Positions 1 to 5,418 of a stretch of 8,784 bases of DNA are shown piece after piece. This DNA comes from Candidatus Aminicenantota bacterium (lineage in GTDB: Bacteria > Acidobacteriota > Aminicenantia > S016-38). Within the stretch, counting starts at the first letter, position 1; each line of letters begins with the position of its first letter. The stretch spans positions 1-8,784 of the forward strand of contig JAMOUL010000191.1 in NCBI GenBank assembly GCA_027062035.1, in the 5' to 3' direction. A program made the translations under genes and the position numbers. Under the pieces are notes generated by a model, which searched no databases, was not told the origin of the DNA, and saw only the letters and a list, made by a program, of their open reading frames with translations.

Positions 1-136
1 ACCCATCTTTGTGGAGGAAAAGGTTTTCAAGGAAGCTTCCATTGTGGGGACAACAGAAGGGCTACCAGACGGAGAGGACCTCAGAGACTGGCTGGAAAAC
101 CTTTCCCCTGACGACCTGGGAAAGTATAAGATGTAA
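1..136 (+). CDS. 3' end of an unrecognised protein (5' truncated)
   Basis: An open frame enters from the left edge, with its first full codon at position 2, and ends at a TAA at 134-136. The 44 visible residues contain the stretches IFVEEKVFKEASIVGTTEG and LRDWLENLSPDDLGKYKM. They are acidic and probably end in an amphipathic helix. No membrane segment, cysteine motif or catalytic motif can be seen. I do not recognise the family. Codon use and charge resemble the rest of the window, so it is probably a real gene end. It converges on the minus-strand tRNA-pepT-pfk group. A 76-bp AT-rich spacer follows with no convincing GC-rich terminator. Confidence 0.55.
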   Translation, partial: PIFVEEKVFKEASIVGTTEGLPDGEDLRDWLENLSPDDLGKYKM

Positions 137-212
137 GCCTGAACAATCCCTGAATTAAGCCCTTAAAGAAAGAGAAGGACTTTTCTACCAGGAGATATTT
201 CTTTGTTAAAAA

Positions 213-286
213 AGCGCCTGGGGGGAGTCGAACCCCCGACCTTCGGCTCCGGAGGCCGACGCTCTATCCAGCTGAGCTACAGGCGC
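213..286 (-). tRNA. tRNA-Arg, anticodon CCG
   Basis: The minus strand folds into a complete cloverleaf. The acceptor stem GCGCCTG/CAGGCGC pairs over 7 bp (280-286 with 214-220). T8 and A9 follow, then a D arm GCTC/GAGC with GG in the loop. The anticodon stem TCGGC/GCCGA (255-259 with 243-247) holds the loop CTCCGGA, giving anticodon CCG at 250-252, which reads CGG. The variable loop is AGGTC. The T arm is GGGGG-TTCGACT-CCCCC. The CCA end is not encoded. The base at the discriminator position is T, and it is the first of a run of six Ts (213-208), which is unusual for an arginine tRNA. The gene lies 18 bp beyond the pepT stop on the same strand, so it may be processed from that transcript. The T run directly after a GC-rich arm could also act as a terminator. 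Confidence 0.95.
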
Positions 287-304
287 CCATATATAACATA
301 ATAC

Positions 305-1534
305 CTATTTTTTCTCCTTAGCCCACAGCTCCATAAGCTTGACAATAAGGTCAACTGCCCGCTCCATATCCTGGAGGGAAATCCATTCCTTTCTCGAGTG
401 GAAATTGTGTCCACCGGTAAAGAGATTCGGGGTAAGAAGGCCTTTATATGAGAGCATGGCACCGTCTGTGCCTCCCCTTATGCTTGTGCGTTTGGGCTCT
501 ATACCCACTTCCTTTGCTGCCCTTATTGCAAGGTCCACCACCCTGGGCTCTTCCCTGAGCTTATAGATCATGTTCCTGTACTGTTCCTTTATCTCCAGCT
601 CGATCTTTGCCTTTGGATATTTTTGTTTCACATCGTTAATTATGTTCTGGAGGAGTTTCTCTATCTCCTTCAGCTCTTCCACCTCAAAGGCACGGAATAT
701 GAAATTTATCTCCGTATATTCGACATTTCCCTTTATATCGGTTGGATGGAGGTAACCCTCCTTTCCCTCGGTGGTCTCCGGAGAGAGCTTATCCTCGGGC
801 AATCTGGAAATTATTTCTGCAGCTATTTTTATGGAGTTTACGAGCTTACCCTTGGCATATCCAGGATGAACATTAACGCCTGTAATTTTTACCTTTCCGG
901 CATCGGCAGAGAAGGTTTCGTCCTCTATCTCTCCAAGAGCGCCTCCGTCAACGGTGTAGGCGAAGTCCGCAGAGAATTTTTCAAGGTCGAACTTCACCGT
1001 GCCCTTTCCTATCTCCTCATCAGGGGTAAAGGCAATTTTTATTTCTGGCCTGGGGATCTCGGGGTGCTGGAGGAGATACTCCACCGCGGTTATTATCTCT
1101 GCAATTCCAGCCTTATCGTCTGCACCCAGCAACGTGCTTCCGTCGGTGGTGATTATTGTTTCTCCCACCTTTTTCTTAAGGTCAGGGTTCTCATCCACCT
1201 TTATTACAACCCCTTCCCCGAGTTCTATGTCCTTACCATCGTAGTTCTCGTGCACTTGCGGGTTAACATCCTTTCCAGAAACATCAGGAGAAGTGTCCAT
1301 ATGGGCAATAAGTCCTATTCTGTAGGGATTATCCACATTGGAGGGAAGTTTTGAATACACGTACCCGTACTCGTCCATTTCTGCCTCAAGGCCAAGCTGC
1401 TTCAATTCCTCCACAAGCATCCTCCCGAGATTCTTCTGTTTCTCTGTGGAAGGTATGGTTTCGGACTCGGGGTCTGACTGTGTATCCACCTTTACATATC
1501 TCAAAAAGCGCTCAAGCAACCTTTCGTATTTCAT
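305..1534 (-). CDS. pepT: Peptidase T (aminotripeptidase, M20 family)
   Basis: This cytoplasmic dinuclear zinc aminopeptidase releases the N-terminal residue from tripeptides. The 409-aa protein matches the usual length (E. coli about 408). In numbering from the chosen start, the metal ligands fall where the family has them: H78 and D80 in AHMDTSPD, D139/D140 in LLGADDKAG, E173-E174 in TPDEEIG, D196 in YTVDGG and H379 in the GGHNFHSRKEW motif. H223 lies in VHPGYAKGK of the lid domain, and an RGGTDGAMLS motif precedes the last histidine. I place the start at the ATG at 1532-1534 because AAGGAGG lies 5 nt upstream (1540-1546) and the protein then begins MKYERLLERFLRYV, as PepT proteins do. A TTG six codons earlier has no such site. 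It lies 10 bp downstream of pfk and is probably translationally coupled to it. No signal peptide is present. Confidence 0.96.
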   Translation of the reverse strand: MKYERLLERFLRYVKVDTQSDPESETIPSTEKQKNLGRMLVEELKQLGLEAEMDEYGYVYSKLPSNVDNPYRIGLIAHMDTSPDVSGKDVNPQVHENYDGKDIELGEGVVIKVDENPDLKKKVGETIITTDGSTLLGADDKAGIAEIITAVEYLLQHPEIPRPEIKIAFTPDEEIGKGTVKFDLEKFSADFAYTVDGGALGEIEDETFSADAGKVKITGVNVHPGYAKGKLVNSIKIAAEIISRLPEDKLSPETTEGKEGYLHPTDIKGNVEYTEINFIFRAFEVEELKEIEKLLQNIINDVKQKYPKAKIELEIKEQYRNMIYKLREEPRVVDLAIRAAKEVGIEPKRTSIRGGTDGAMLSYKGLLTPNLFTGGHNFHSRKEWISLQDMERAVDLIVKLMELWAKEKK

Positions 1535-1539
1535 TTCAT

Positions 1540-1546
1540 CCTCCTT
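1540..1546 (-). promoter_or_regulatory. Ribosome binding site deciding the pepT start
   Basis: AAGGAGG on the minus strand lies 5 nt before the ATG at 1534. It overlaps the TAA stop of the phosphofructokinase gene (1545-1547), so ribosomes finishing pfk terminate on the pepT initiation site. This supports the shorter pepT start and a pfk-pepT operon. Confidence 0.8.
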
Positions 1547-2732
1547 ACTCAAAGGGTTTGTAAGATAAAGCTTCCTTCAAATTATAGAAGTCACTTCCCT
1601 TGGATACAAATCTTATTTTTGTAAGAAGGGTTTCGGGATCAATCAACTCATCGAAGGGTATGCCCTTTATATCGAAGTTGTCGGTCAGGGAGACCATGTG
1701 GCCGAACATCTTTCTCTTGTAAAGGATGTAGCCACCATATCCCAGCATTGAACCAAGCACAATATCAAAGCTTATAGGGGGTGCGGAACGGGTCTCGTAC
1801 CCGATTTGCTTTCCCACAATCTTCTTGCTTTTCCCGGTTCTGTCCCTGTATTTAAGAGCCACCCTCTCTGCAAGGAGCTTTCCTATTTCCGCCGCCCCGT
1901 AAATTACGTTCCCGTGCTTGTCCATTTTTTTTGGCCTGAACTCCAGGGGAAGTTTCTCCGCAAGACCCTCGGACACACAAACCACTCCATAGAGTTTATG
2001 CTCCCTTTCCCTCTGAAGTATTACCTCAACTATCCTTTCTGCAACGTCATCCACATTAAAATCCTCATCCTGAAAATCCTCTGTGGAGAGCATCATAACA
2101 GCCTCTCCAGCTATTCCTGCTGCATATGTTAACCACCCGCTCTTTCTTCCCATTATCTCAACTATGTAATAGGCATCTGTGGCCTCTGCATCGGCCCTCA
2201 GATTGAGGAGCAACTTGCTGTACACGTCCACAGCTGTCCAGTAACCAAAGGTCCAGGCAATCCCGAAGTAGTCATTATCTATAGTTTTGGGTATGTGGAT
2301 TACTGGAAAGCCAAGAAGCCTTAAATAGTTGGCAGTCTTCAGGGTATCGTCGCCCCCTATGGTGAAAAGCACCTCAATGTTCAAATACTTAAGTGCATCT
2401 ATTATGTTCAGAAGCGGCCGGGCTTTTCTTTCGTCCTTCAGGTCTTCCCTGGATTTTATGTTCTTGCCGGGATTAGCCCTTGAGGTTTTAATAAATATTC
2501 CGCTTCCGTGTCTTATCTTTGTCACCTCTGCCCCTAAAAGCCTGTAGTGGTAATCAGGGAGAAGGGAAAGAGGGTCCCTTCTGTTGAATTTTTCCAGAAA
2601 CTCAAAACCCTTGATAAAACCCACAACAGGGATGTTCTCGTTGAGAAAGCTCAGGGTGAGGGATGAAATAACCGAGTTGGCCGCAGGAGCCGGACCACCA
2701 GAAAATATTATCCCCACCTTTTTCCTTTCCAT
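1545..2732 (-). CDS. 6-phosphofructokinase, probably pyrophosphate-dependent
   Basis: This cytoplasmic glycolytic enzyme phosphorylates fructose 6-phosphate. Three features point to PPi rather than ATP as the donor. The N-terminal phosphate loop reads GGPAPA (residues 12-17). The GGDDT motif (126-130) carries Asp where E. coli ATP-PfkA has Gly104. PKTIDND (148-154) carries Lys where E. coli has Gly124. This Asp/Lys pair is the established signature of PPi-PFKs, whose reaction is reversible. Other family motifs are MGRKSGW (from about 194), a VSEG motif that supplies the conserved Glu, and GYETRSAPPISFD (sugar-phosphate binding). Its 395 aa exceed the roughly 320 aa of PfkA, as is common for PPi-type enzymes. 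The start is the ATG at 2730-2732, with GGAGG 5 nt upstream. A TTG four codons earlier lies inside that ribosome binding site and is rejected. pepT follows after 10 bp. Donor specificity is inferred, not shown. Confidence 0.93.
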   Translation of the reverse strand: MERKKVGIIFSGGPAPAANSVISSLTLSFLNENIPVVGFIKGFEFLEKFNRRDPLSLLPDYHYRLLGAEVTKIRHGSGIFIKTSRANPGKNIKSREDLKDERKARPLLNIIDALKYLNIEVLFTIGGDDTLKTANYLRLLGFPVIHIPKTIDNDYFGIAWTFGYWTAVDVYSKLLLNLRADAEATDAYYIVEIMGRKSGWLTYAAGIAGEAVMMLSTEDFQDEDFNVDDVAERIVEVILQREREHKLYGVVCVSEGLAEKLPLEFRPKKMDKHGNVIYGAAEIGKLLAERVALKYRDRTGKSKKIVGKQIGYETRSAPPISFDIVLGSMLGYGGYILYKRKMFGHMVSLTDNFDIKGIPFDELIDPETLLTKIRFVSKGSDFYNLKEALSYKPFE

Positions 2733-2737
2733 TTTCA

Positions 2738-2742
2738 CCTCC
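2738..2742 (-). promoter_or_regulatory. Ribosome binding site deciding the pfk start
   Basis: GGAGG on the minus strand lies 5 nt before the ATG at 2732. It includes part of the upstream TTG codon, so that TTG cannot be the main start. The spacing matches the ribosome binding sites of pepT, the DsrE gene and the TusA gene in this window. Confidence 0.75.
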
Positions 2743-2751
2743 AATTAATTT

Positions 2752-2781
2752 AAGATATCAGAAGCAAAGGCCTTTTTTCAA
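2752..2781 (-). promoter_or_regulatory. Candidate promoter for pfk-pepT
   Basis: On the minus strand, TTGAAA (2781-2776, 5 of 6 to the -35 consensus) is followed after 18 nt by TATCTT (2757-2752, 4 of 6 to the -10). Transcription would begin near 2745, about a dozen bases before the pfk ATG, leaving room for the GGAGG site. The -35 box lies next to the TATAAT of the divergent nth promoter, so the two polymerases would compete. The match is moderate and no experiment supports it. Confidence 0.4.
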
Positions 2782-2782
2782 G

Positions 2783-2788
2783 TATAAT
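2783..2788 (+). promoter_or_regulatory. -10 box for a leaderless nth transcript
   Basis: A perfect TATAAT ends 6 bp before the A of the nth ATG at 2795. Transcription starts usually lie 6-8 bp after the box, so the mRNA would begin at or next to the ATG. This agrees with the lack of a GGAGG upstream of nth, which other genes here have. No good -35 hexamer is visible at 16-18 bp. Confidence 0.5.
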
Positions 2789-2794
2789 GGGAAG

Positions 2795-3445
2795 ATGAGC
2801 CCTGATTTTCAAAAGGTATATGAAGTTTTAAAAAGGGAATTTGGACCCCAGAAAATACGGAAGCTTCCCCCAATGGATGAACTGGTGCTTACCATATTAT
2901 CCCAGAACACATCGGATAGAAACAGGGATCTTGCATGGGAAAGGCTCAGGGAGAGGTTTCCGGAAATAGGGGACCTTCTCGGAGCAGACCTTCAGGAACT
3001 GGAAGAACTTATCAGGCCCGCTGGATTAAACAGACAGAAGGCAAGGAGAATAAAGGAGGCCCTCCACCTTATAAAGGAGCGATTCGGAGAACTGAAAATA
3101 CCTCTTAAGGGTCAGGAGCTTTATGATTTTTTGAGATCAATAAAGGGAGTGGGGCCCAAAACAGCAGCGGTTGTGGCTCTTTTTTCCTATGGAGAGCCCT
3201 TCTTTCCTGTGGATACCCACATTTTCAGGGTGGCAAAGCGAATCCCGCTGGCTGATGGAAAAACCAGGGAAGAGGTTCAGGATACTCTTACACACCTTGT
3301 TCCGGACCATTTAAAAATGGAACTACACCTCCTGCTTATAGAACTGGGTAGAAAATACTGCAGGCCCAGGCCAAAATGTTCCAGCTGTCCCCTCAGGGAA
3401 TTATGTAAATATAGAAGGAACAGGGAAAGGAAAAACTCCGGATAA
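2795..3445 (+). CDS. nth: Endonuclease III-like DNA glycosylase/AP lyase with 4Fe-4S cluster
   Basis: This base-excision-repair protein removes damaged (typically oxidised) bases and nicks the abasic site by beta-elimination. The 216-aa length is normal for endonuclease III. The segment LTILSQNTSDRN (residues 32-43) matches the helix with the conserved Gln. The helix-hairpin-helix IKGVGPKTAAVV (116-127) carries the catalytic Lys122, and VDTH supplies the catalytic Asp140. The C-terminal cluster loop has C189, C195, C198 and C204, spaced x5-x2-x5. E. coli Nth has x6-x2-x5, so the first gap is one residue shorter. The Arg/Lys-rich tail may contact DNA. The ATG at 2795 has only a weak GGGAAG upstream and sits just after a TATAAT box, so it is probably a leaderless start. 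Substrate preference (thymine glycol, mismatched or deaminated bases) cannot be assigned from sequence. It is divergent from pfk and 166 bp upstream of rex, without clear functional linkage to either. Confidence 0.92.
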   Translation: MSPDFQKVYEVLKREFGPQKIRKLPPMDELVLTILSQNTSDRNRDLAWERLRERFPEIGDLLGADLQELEELIRPAGLNRQKARRIKEALHLIKERFGELKIPLKGQELYDFLRSIKGVGPKTAAVVALFSYGEPFFPVDTHIFRVAKRIPLADGKTREEVQDTLTHLVPDHLKMELHLLLIELGRKYCRPRPKCSSCPLRELCKYRRNRERKNSG

Positions 3446-3553
3446 TCCTTCGAGAAAATATATTTTTATCCCGATCAAAATTTGTTACACCATAAACCCG
3501 TGATTAACCCTTGCTTTGTTTCCCCATTATGTAACAGATGAACCTATAAAATT

Positions 3554-3567
3554 TTTCATTATTGAAA
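3554..3567. repeat. AT-rich inverted repeat upstream of the rex -35 box
   Basis: TTTCA-TTAT-TGAAA forms a perfect 5-bp inverted repeat. It is flanked by A/T tracts (3548-3571) that extend the symmetry imperfectly. It ends 9 bp before the rex -35 box, so it could be an activator or repressor site or an UP-like element. In AT-rich DNA it could also arise by chance. It does not match the usual Rex half-sites in orientation. Confidence 0.25.
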
Positions 3568-3576
3568 TTTTATATG

Positions 3577-3605
3577 TTGAATTTAAGAAATTTTTGTACT
3601 ATAAT
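3577..3605 (+). promoter_or_regulatory. Promoter of the rex operon
   Basis: TTGAAT (3577-3582) and a perfect TATAAT (3600-3605) are separated by exactly 17 bp, which is a near-ideal housekeeping promoter. A start 7 bp after the -10 box falls at 3612, the first base of the rex GTG codon, so the transcript would be leaderless. With gaps of 15 bp or less, or overlaps, from rex to the second HdrA gene, this promoter probably serves the whole sulfur-transfer/Hdr cluster. Confidence 0.65.
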
Positions 3606-3611
3606 TTTTAC

Positions 3612-4259
3612 GTGAAAGTTAAAACTTTAACGCTTAAGAAAAACCTAATACCTGAGGCAACCATAAGGAGGCTCAGCACCTACCTGAGATGCCTCAGGAT
3701 CTCTCTGGAAAAGGGTGAAGAAATAGTGTCCTCTCCCCTTCTCGCTGAAAGATGTCATGTTTCCGAATCCCTCATAAGAAGGGACCTCACTTATTTTGGA
3801 GAGTTCGGCATAAAGGGTAAAGGCTATAAAACAAAGGAATTAATCGCCGCCATCGAGTACATTCTGGGCATACATACCCCTATAAAGGTTATTCTGCTGG
3901 GTTGTGGTAGCCTCGGAAGGGCTGTTTTGAGGCACCTGAAAAAGGTCCCATATTTCGATGTGGTTGCTGCCTTTGACAAGGAAAACAAGAAATGCGGAGA
4001 ACAATTTAATGGAACAAAAATCTTACATATTTCCCAGCTTAAAGGGGTGGCAGAAAGGGAAAAACCCAGAATGGCGGTGATTGCCATCCCACCTGAGGAA
4101 CTTCAGGAAGCCATAGATCTTCTCGCAAAGTGCGGTATAAAGGGAATTTTGAGCTTTACCCTCTCCCAGGTAAAGGTGCCGAAAAATGTAACCCTGAATT
4201 TCGTGGATATTGCAGCGGAAATGGAATTTCTCTTTTACAAGATAAATCAAAAACAATAA
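3612..4259 (+). CDS. rex: Redox-sensing transcriptional repressor Rex
   Basis: Rex is a dimeric repressor that binds DNA when NADH/NAD+ is low and lets go when NADH rises, derepressing fermentative and anaerobic genes. The chosen 215-aa form matches the usual length of about 210. Residues 12-80 form the winged helix, opening with IPEATIRRLSTYLR and including the highly typical RRDLTYFGEFGIKGKGY. The Rossmann NAD(H) domain follows, with GCGSLG at 97-102 (the GxGxxG loop) and AAFD ending the second strand at D122. The C-terminal FVDIAAEMEFLFYKI is the domain-swapped helix of the dimer. The frame is open back to 3516, but family homology begins only near the GTG at 3612, and promoter geometry puts the transcription start there. 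No Shine-Dalgarno is visible. It is the first gene of the cluster, 15 bp before the DsrE gene, and a palindrome over its first codons suggests autoregulation. Confidence 0.94.
   Translation: MKVKTLTLKKNLIPEATIRRLSTYLRCLRISLEKGEEIVSSPLLAERCHVSESLIRRDLTYFGEFGIKGKGYKTKELIAAIEYILGIHTPIKVILLGCGSLGRAVLRHLKKVPYFDVVAAFDKENKKCGEQFNGTKILHISQLKGVAEREKPRMAVIAIPPEELQEAIDLLAKCGIKGILSFTLSQVKVPKNVTLNFVDIAAEMEFLFYKINQKQ
3616..3633. promoter_or_regulatory. Candidate Rex operator overlapping the rex start
   Basis: The 18 bases contain GTTAA-N4-TTAAC (3618-3631), a perfect inverted repeat that matches the core of the clostridial Rex consensus TTGTTAA-N4-TTAACAA; the outermost two bases on each side do not match. 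It lies inside a wider 22-bp near-palindrome (3611-3632, 9 of 11 pairs complementary), and AAAGTT-AA-AACTTT overlaps it. It sits about +5 to +22 from the predicted transcription start, where bound repressor would block polymerase. Autoregulation is common for rex genes. Binding is inferred. Confidence 0.5.
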
Positions 4260-4274
4260 ATAAAGGAGGTTATC

Positions 4275-4688
4275 ATGGCAAAAAAATTTGTTCTTGCACT
4301 GGTAAGCAGCGGTGCTGAAAAACTTACCGCTGGAGGCATTATTCTGAGCGGAGCCATTGCTCAGGATATGGAGGCAAAGGTATTCCTTCTCATTGGCGGA
4401 GCCTATGCTTTCAGAAAGGGTGTTGCAGAAGAACATAAGAAGGTAGGGGAAGCCCACTTTACCACAGAAGAATTTCAGAATGGACTCAAGAAGGCCAACG
4501 TACCTCACTGGCTTGAGTTTTACAAAAATGCAAAGGAAATGGGCAACGTTAAGATCTACCTCTGCGGAACAGCAGGAAAGATCTGGAAATCAGCGGACAA
4601 GGATGATTTCTACCTGGTGGACGAGGTCTGCGGAATAGGAGAATACATTTCCGCCGCAGAAGAAGCAGACGTAAGCGTGGTACTTTAA
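4275..4688 (+). CDS. DsrE-family sulfur-carrier protein
   Basis: DsrE/DsrF-like proteins carry or exchange sulfane sulfur as a cysteine persulfide in the cytoplasm, often passing it to or from TusA. The 137-aa protein has the fold's pattern: a first strand KKFVLALVSS, a helix with AGGIILSGAIAQ, a second strand KVFLLIGG, and the active-site strand VKIYLCGTAGKIW carrying C97 in the position of the reactive DsrE cysteine. A second cysteine, C119, lies in DEVCGIGEYISAA near the C-terminus and could form a disulfide or relay. No membrane segment is present. AAAGGAGG lies 5 nt before the ATG. The TusA gene starts 10 bp downstream, with its ribosome binding site abutting this stop. The DsrE-TusA pair next to Hdr genes resembles the layout in sulfur-oxidising Hdr-like clusters, but the Hdr proteins here are of a different kind, so the direction of sulfur flow is open. 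Confidence 0.82.
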   Translation: MAKKFVLALVSSGAEKLTAGGIILSGAIAQDMEAKVFLLIGGAYAFRKGVAEEHKKVGEAHFTTEEFQNGLKKANVPHWLEFYKNAKEMGNVKIYLCGTAGKIWKSADKDDFYLVDEVCGIGEYISAAEEADVSVVL

Positions 4689-4698
4689 GGAGGTTATT

Positions 4699-4953
4699 AT
4701 GACTGAAGAGGAACTCAGGAATTTAAAGGCAGATAAGGTAGTGGACGCAAGGGGAACTTCATGCCCTGGCCCTCTGCTGGCAGCTAAAAGGTCCATCGCA
4801 GAAGTTCCTGTAGGTGGCGTAATGGAAGTTCTCTCCTCAGACCCTGGAACAAAAAGGGATATTCCCCTCTGGGCAAAGAAGATGGGCTATGAATATCTCG
4901 GAACCTTAGAAGAGCCAGGGTACTGGAGGATCTTCGTTAAAAAAACCAAATAA
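4699..4953 (+). CDS. tusA: TusA/SirA-family sulfur-transfer protein
   Basis: TusA-family proteins are small cytoplasmic carriers of persulfide sulfur. They supply tRNA thiolation, cofactor synthesis, or Hdr-like and Dsr sulfur metabolism. The 84-aa length is typical (E. coli 81). The family motif is clear: VVDARGTSCPGPLLAAK with the sulfur-accepting C22 in CPGP at the start of the first helix. The second half, EVLSSDPGTKRDIPLWAKKMGYEYLG followed by GYWRIFVKK, gives the expected beta-alpha-beta-beta pattern. C22 is the only cysteine. GGAGG directly follows the DsrE-gene stop and lies 5 nt from the ATG, so the pair is translationally coupled. Its place between the DsrE and MvhD-like genes suggests it delivers sulfur to, or takes it from, the Hdr complex rather than serving only tRNA modification. 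Confidence 0.93.
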   Translation: MTEEELRNLKADKVVDARGTSCPGPLLAAKRSIAEVPVGGVMEVLSSDPGTKRDIPLWAKKMGYEYLGTLEEPGYWRIFVKKTK

Positions 4954-4968
4954 CGAAGAAGACCTAAA

Positions 4969-5418
4969 ATGGAAGGCAAAGAAATGGAGGGCGGAGAATT
5001 CCGCCCTAAAATCCTGGTTTTCTCAACGAACAGCATTTCTGACCCCGGTATAGACCTGGCAGGAAGTATGCACATGCACTATCCCCCTTCGGTTTACGTA
5101 ATCCCTCTTCCATGCTCCAGTGGTATAAAGCCGAAATGGATCCTGTACGCCATAGAAAAAGGCTTTGATGGCGTGTTCATAGCAGCGGATGGAACCGATT
5201 GCCCCTACCTGACGGATTGTACCGACAGAACAGCAAGGATTGCAGGAGAGGCCCAAAAACTACTGAAGGAGAAAGGATTCAATCCTGTAAGGCTGAAAAT
5301 GGCTGCAATCTGTTCTGTCTGTGCGGAGCCCTTTGTAAACCACATGGTAAATTTCTTCAACACCCTCAAAAAACTCGGCCCTTCCAGAAAGGGGGAGGTG
5401 GAAAATGAAGAAGTTTGA
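4969..5418 (+). CDS. mvhD: MvhD/FlpD-like iron-sulfur electron-transfer subunit with atypical cysteines
   Basis: In methanogens and acetogens MvhD/FlpD is a small [2Fe-2S] protein that passes electrons from a hydrogenase or dehydrogenase to HdrA. Family resemblance is clear: RPKILVFSTN near the start, GIDLAGSMHMHYPPSVYVIPLPCSSGIKPKWILYAIEKGFDGVFIA, and the terminal FFNTLKKLGP. The cysteines differ. The family's first CxxC (CNWC) is replaced by STNS. C49 in PCSSG is kept, C78 and C84 replace the usual GCHPGDC pattern, and an extra pair C115/C118 (ICSVC) appears where most members lack cysteine. The cluster site has therefore been rebuilt or changed in type. Two starts are possible: ATG 4969 with a poor ribosome binding site, or ATG 4984 with GGAAGG 7 nt upstream (144 aa). 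The 3' end overlaps the HdrA gene by 14 nt, implying coupled translation and a shared complex. Confidence 0.82.
   Translation: MEGKEMEGGEFRPKILVFSTNSISDPGIDLAGSMHMHYPPSVYVIPLPCSSGIKPKWILYAIEKGFDGVFIAADGTDCPYLTDCTDRTARIAGEAQKLLKEKGFNPVRLKMAAICSVCAEPFVNHMVNFFNTLKKLGPSRKGEVENEEV

Noticed and set aside
163..204. Hairpin between TTAAAGAAA and TTTCTTT as a terminator for the left-edge gene
   Set aside because: The stem is entirely weak A-T/G-A-rich pairing with a 26-nt loop, and the following bases are A, not T, on the plus strand.
623..1354. A 243-aa plus-strand open frame
   Set aside because: It lies wholly antisense to pepT, whose catalytic motifs are intact. Its translation resembles no protein family and it lacks a ribosome binding site. 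It is a shadow frame.
1535..1552. Longer pepT start at a TTG (1552)
   Set aside because: There is no ribosome binding site before it, while AAGGAGG lies 5 nt before the ATG at 1534. The shorter protein also aligns with PepT numbering.
3483..3536. TGTTACA (3483-3489) and TGTAACA (3530-3536) as a spaced inverted pair, possibly a looping operator or a terminator after nth
   Set aside because: The arms are only 7 bp with a 40-nt AT-rich gap, and no T tract follows. Chance is likely in this composition, so it is not annotated.
3516..3611. A 32-codon N-terminal extension of Rex starting at a TTG
   Set aside because: The translation is AT-driven (Phe, Tyr, Ile rich), Rex homology begins after it, and the region contains the rex -35 and -10 boxes. 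The GTG at 3612 is preferred.
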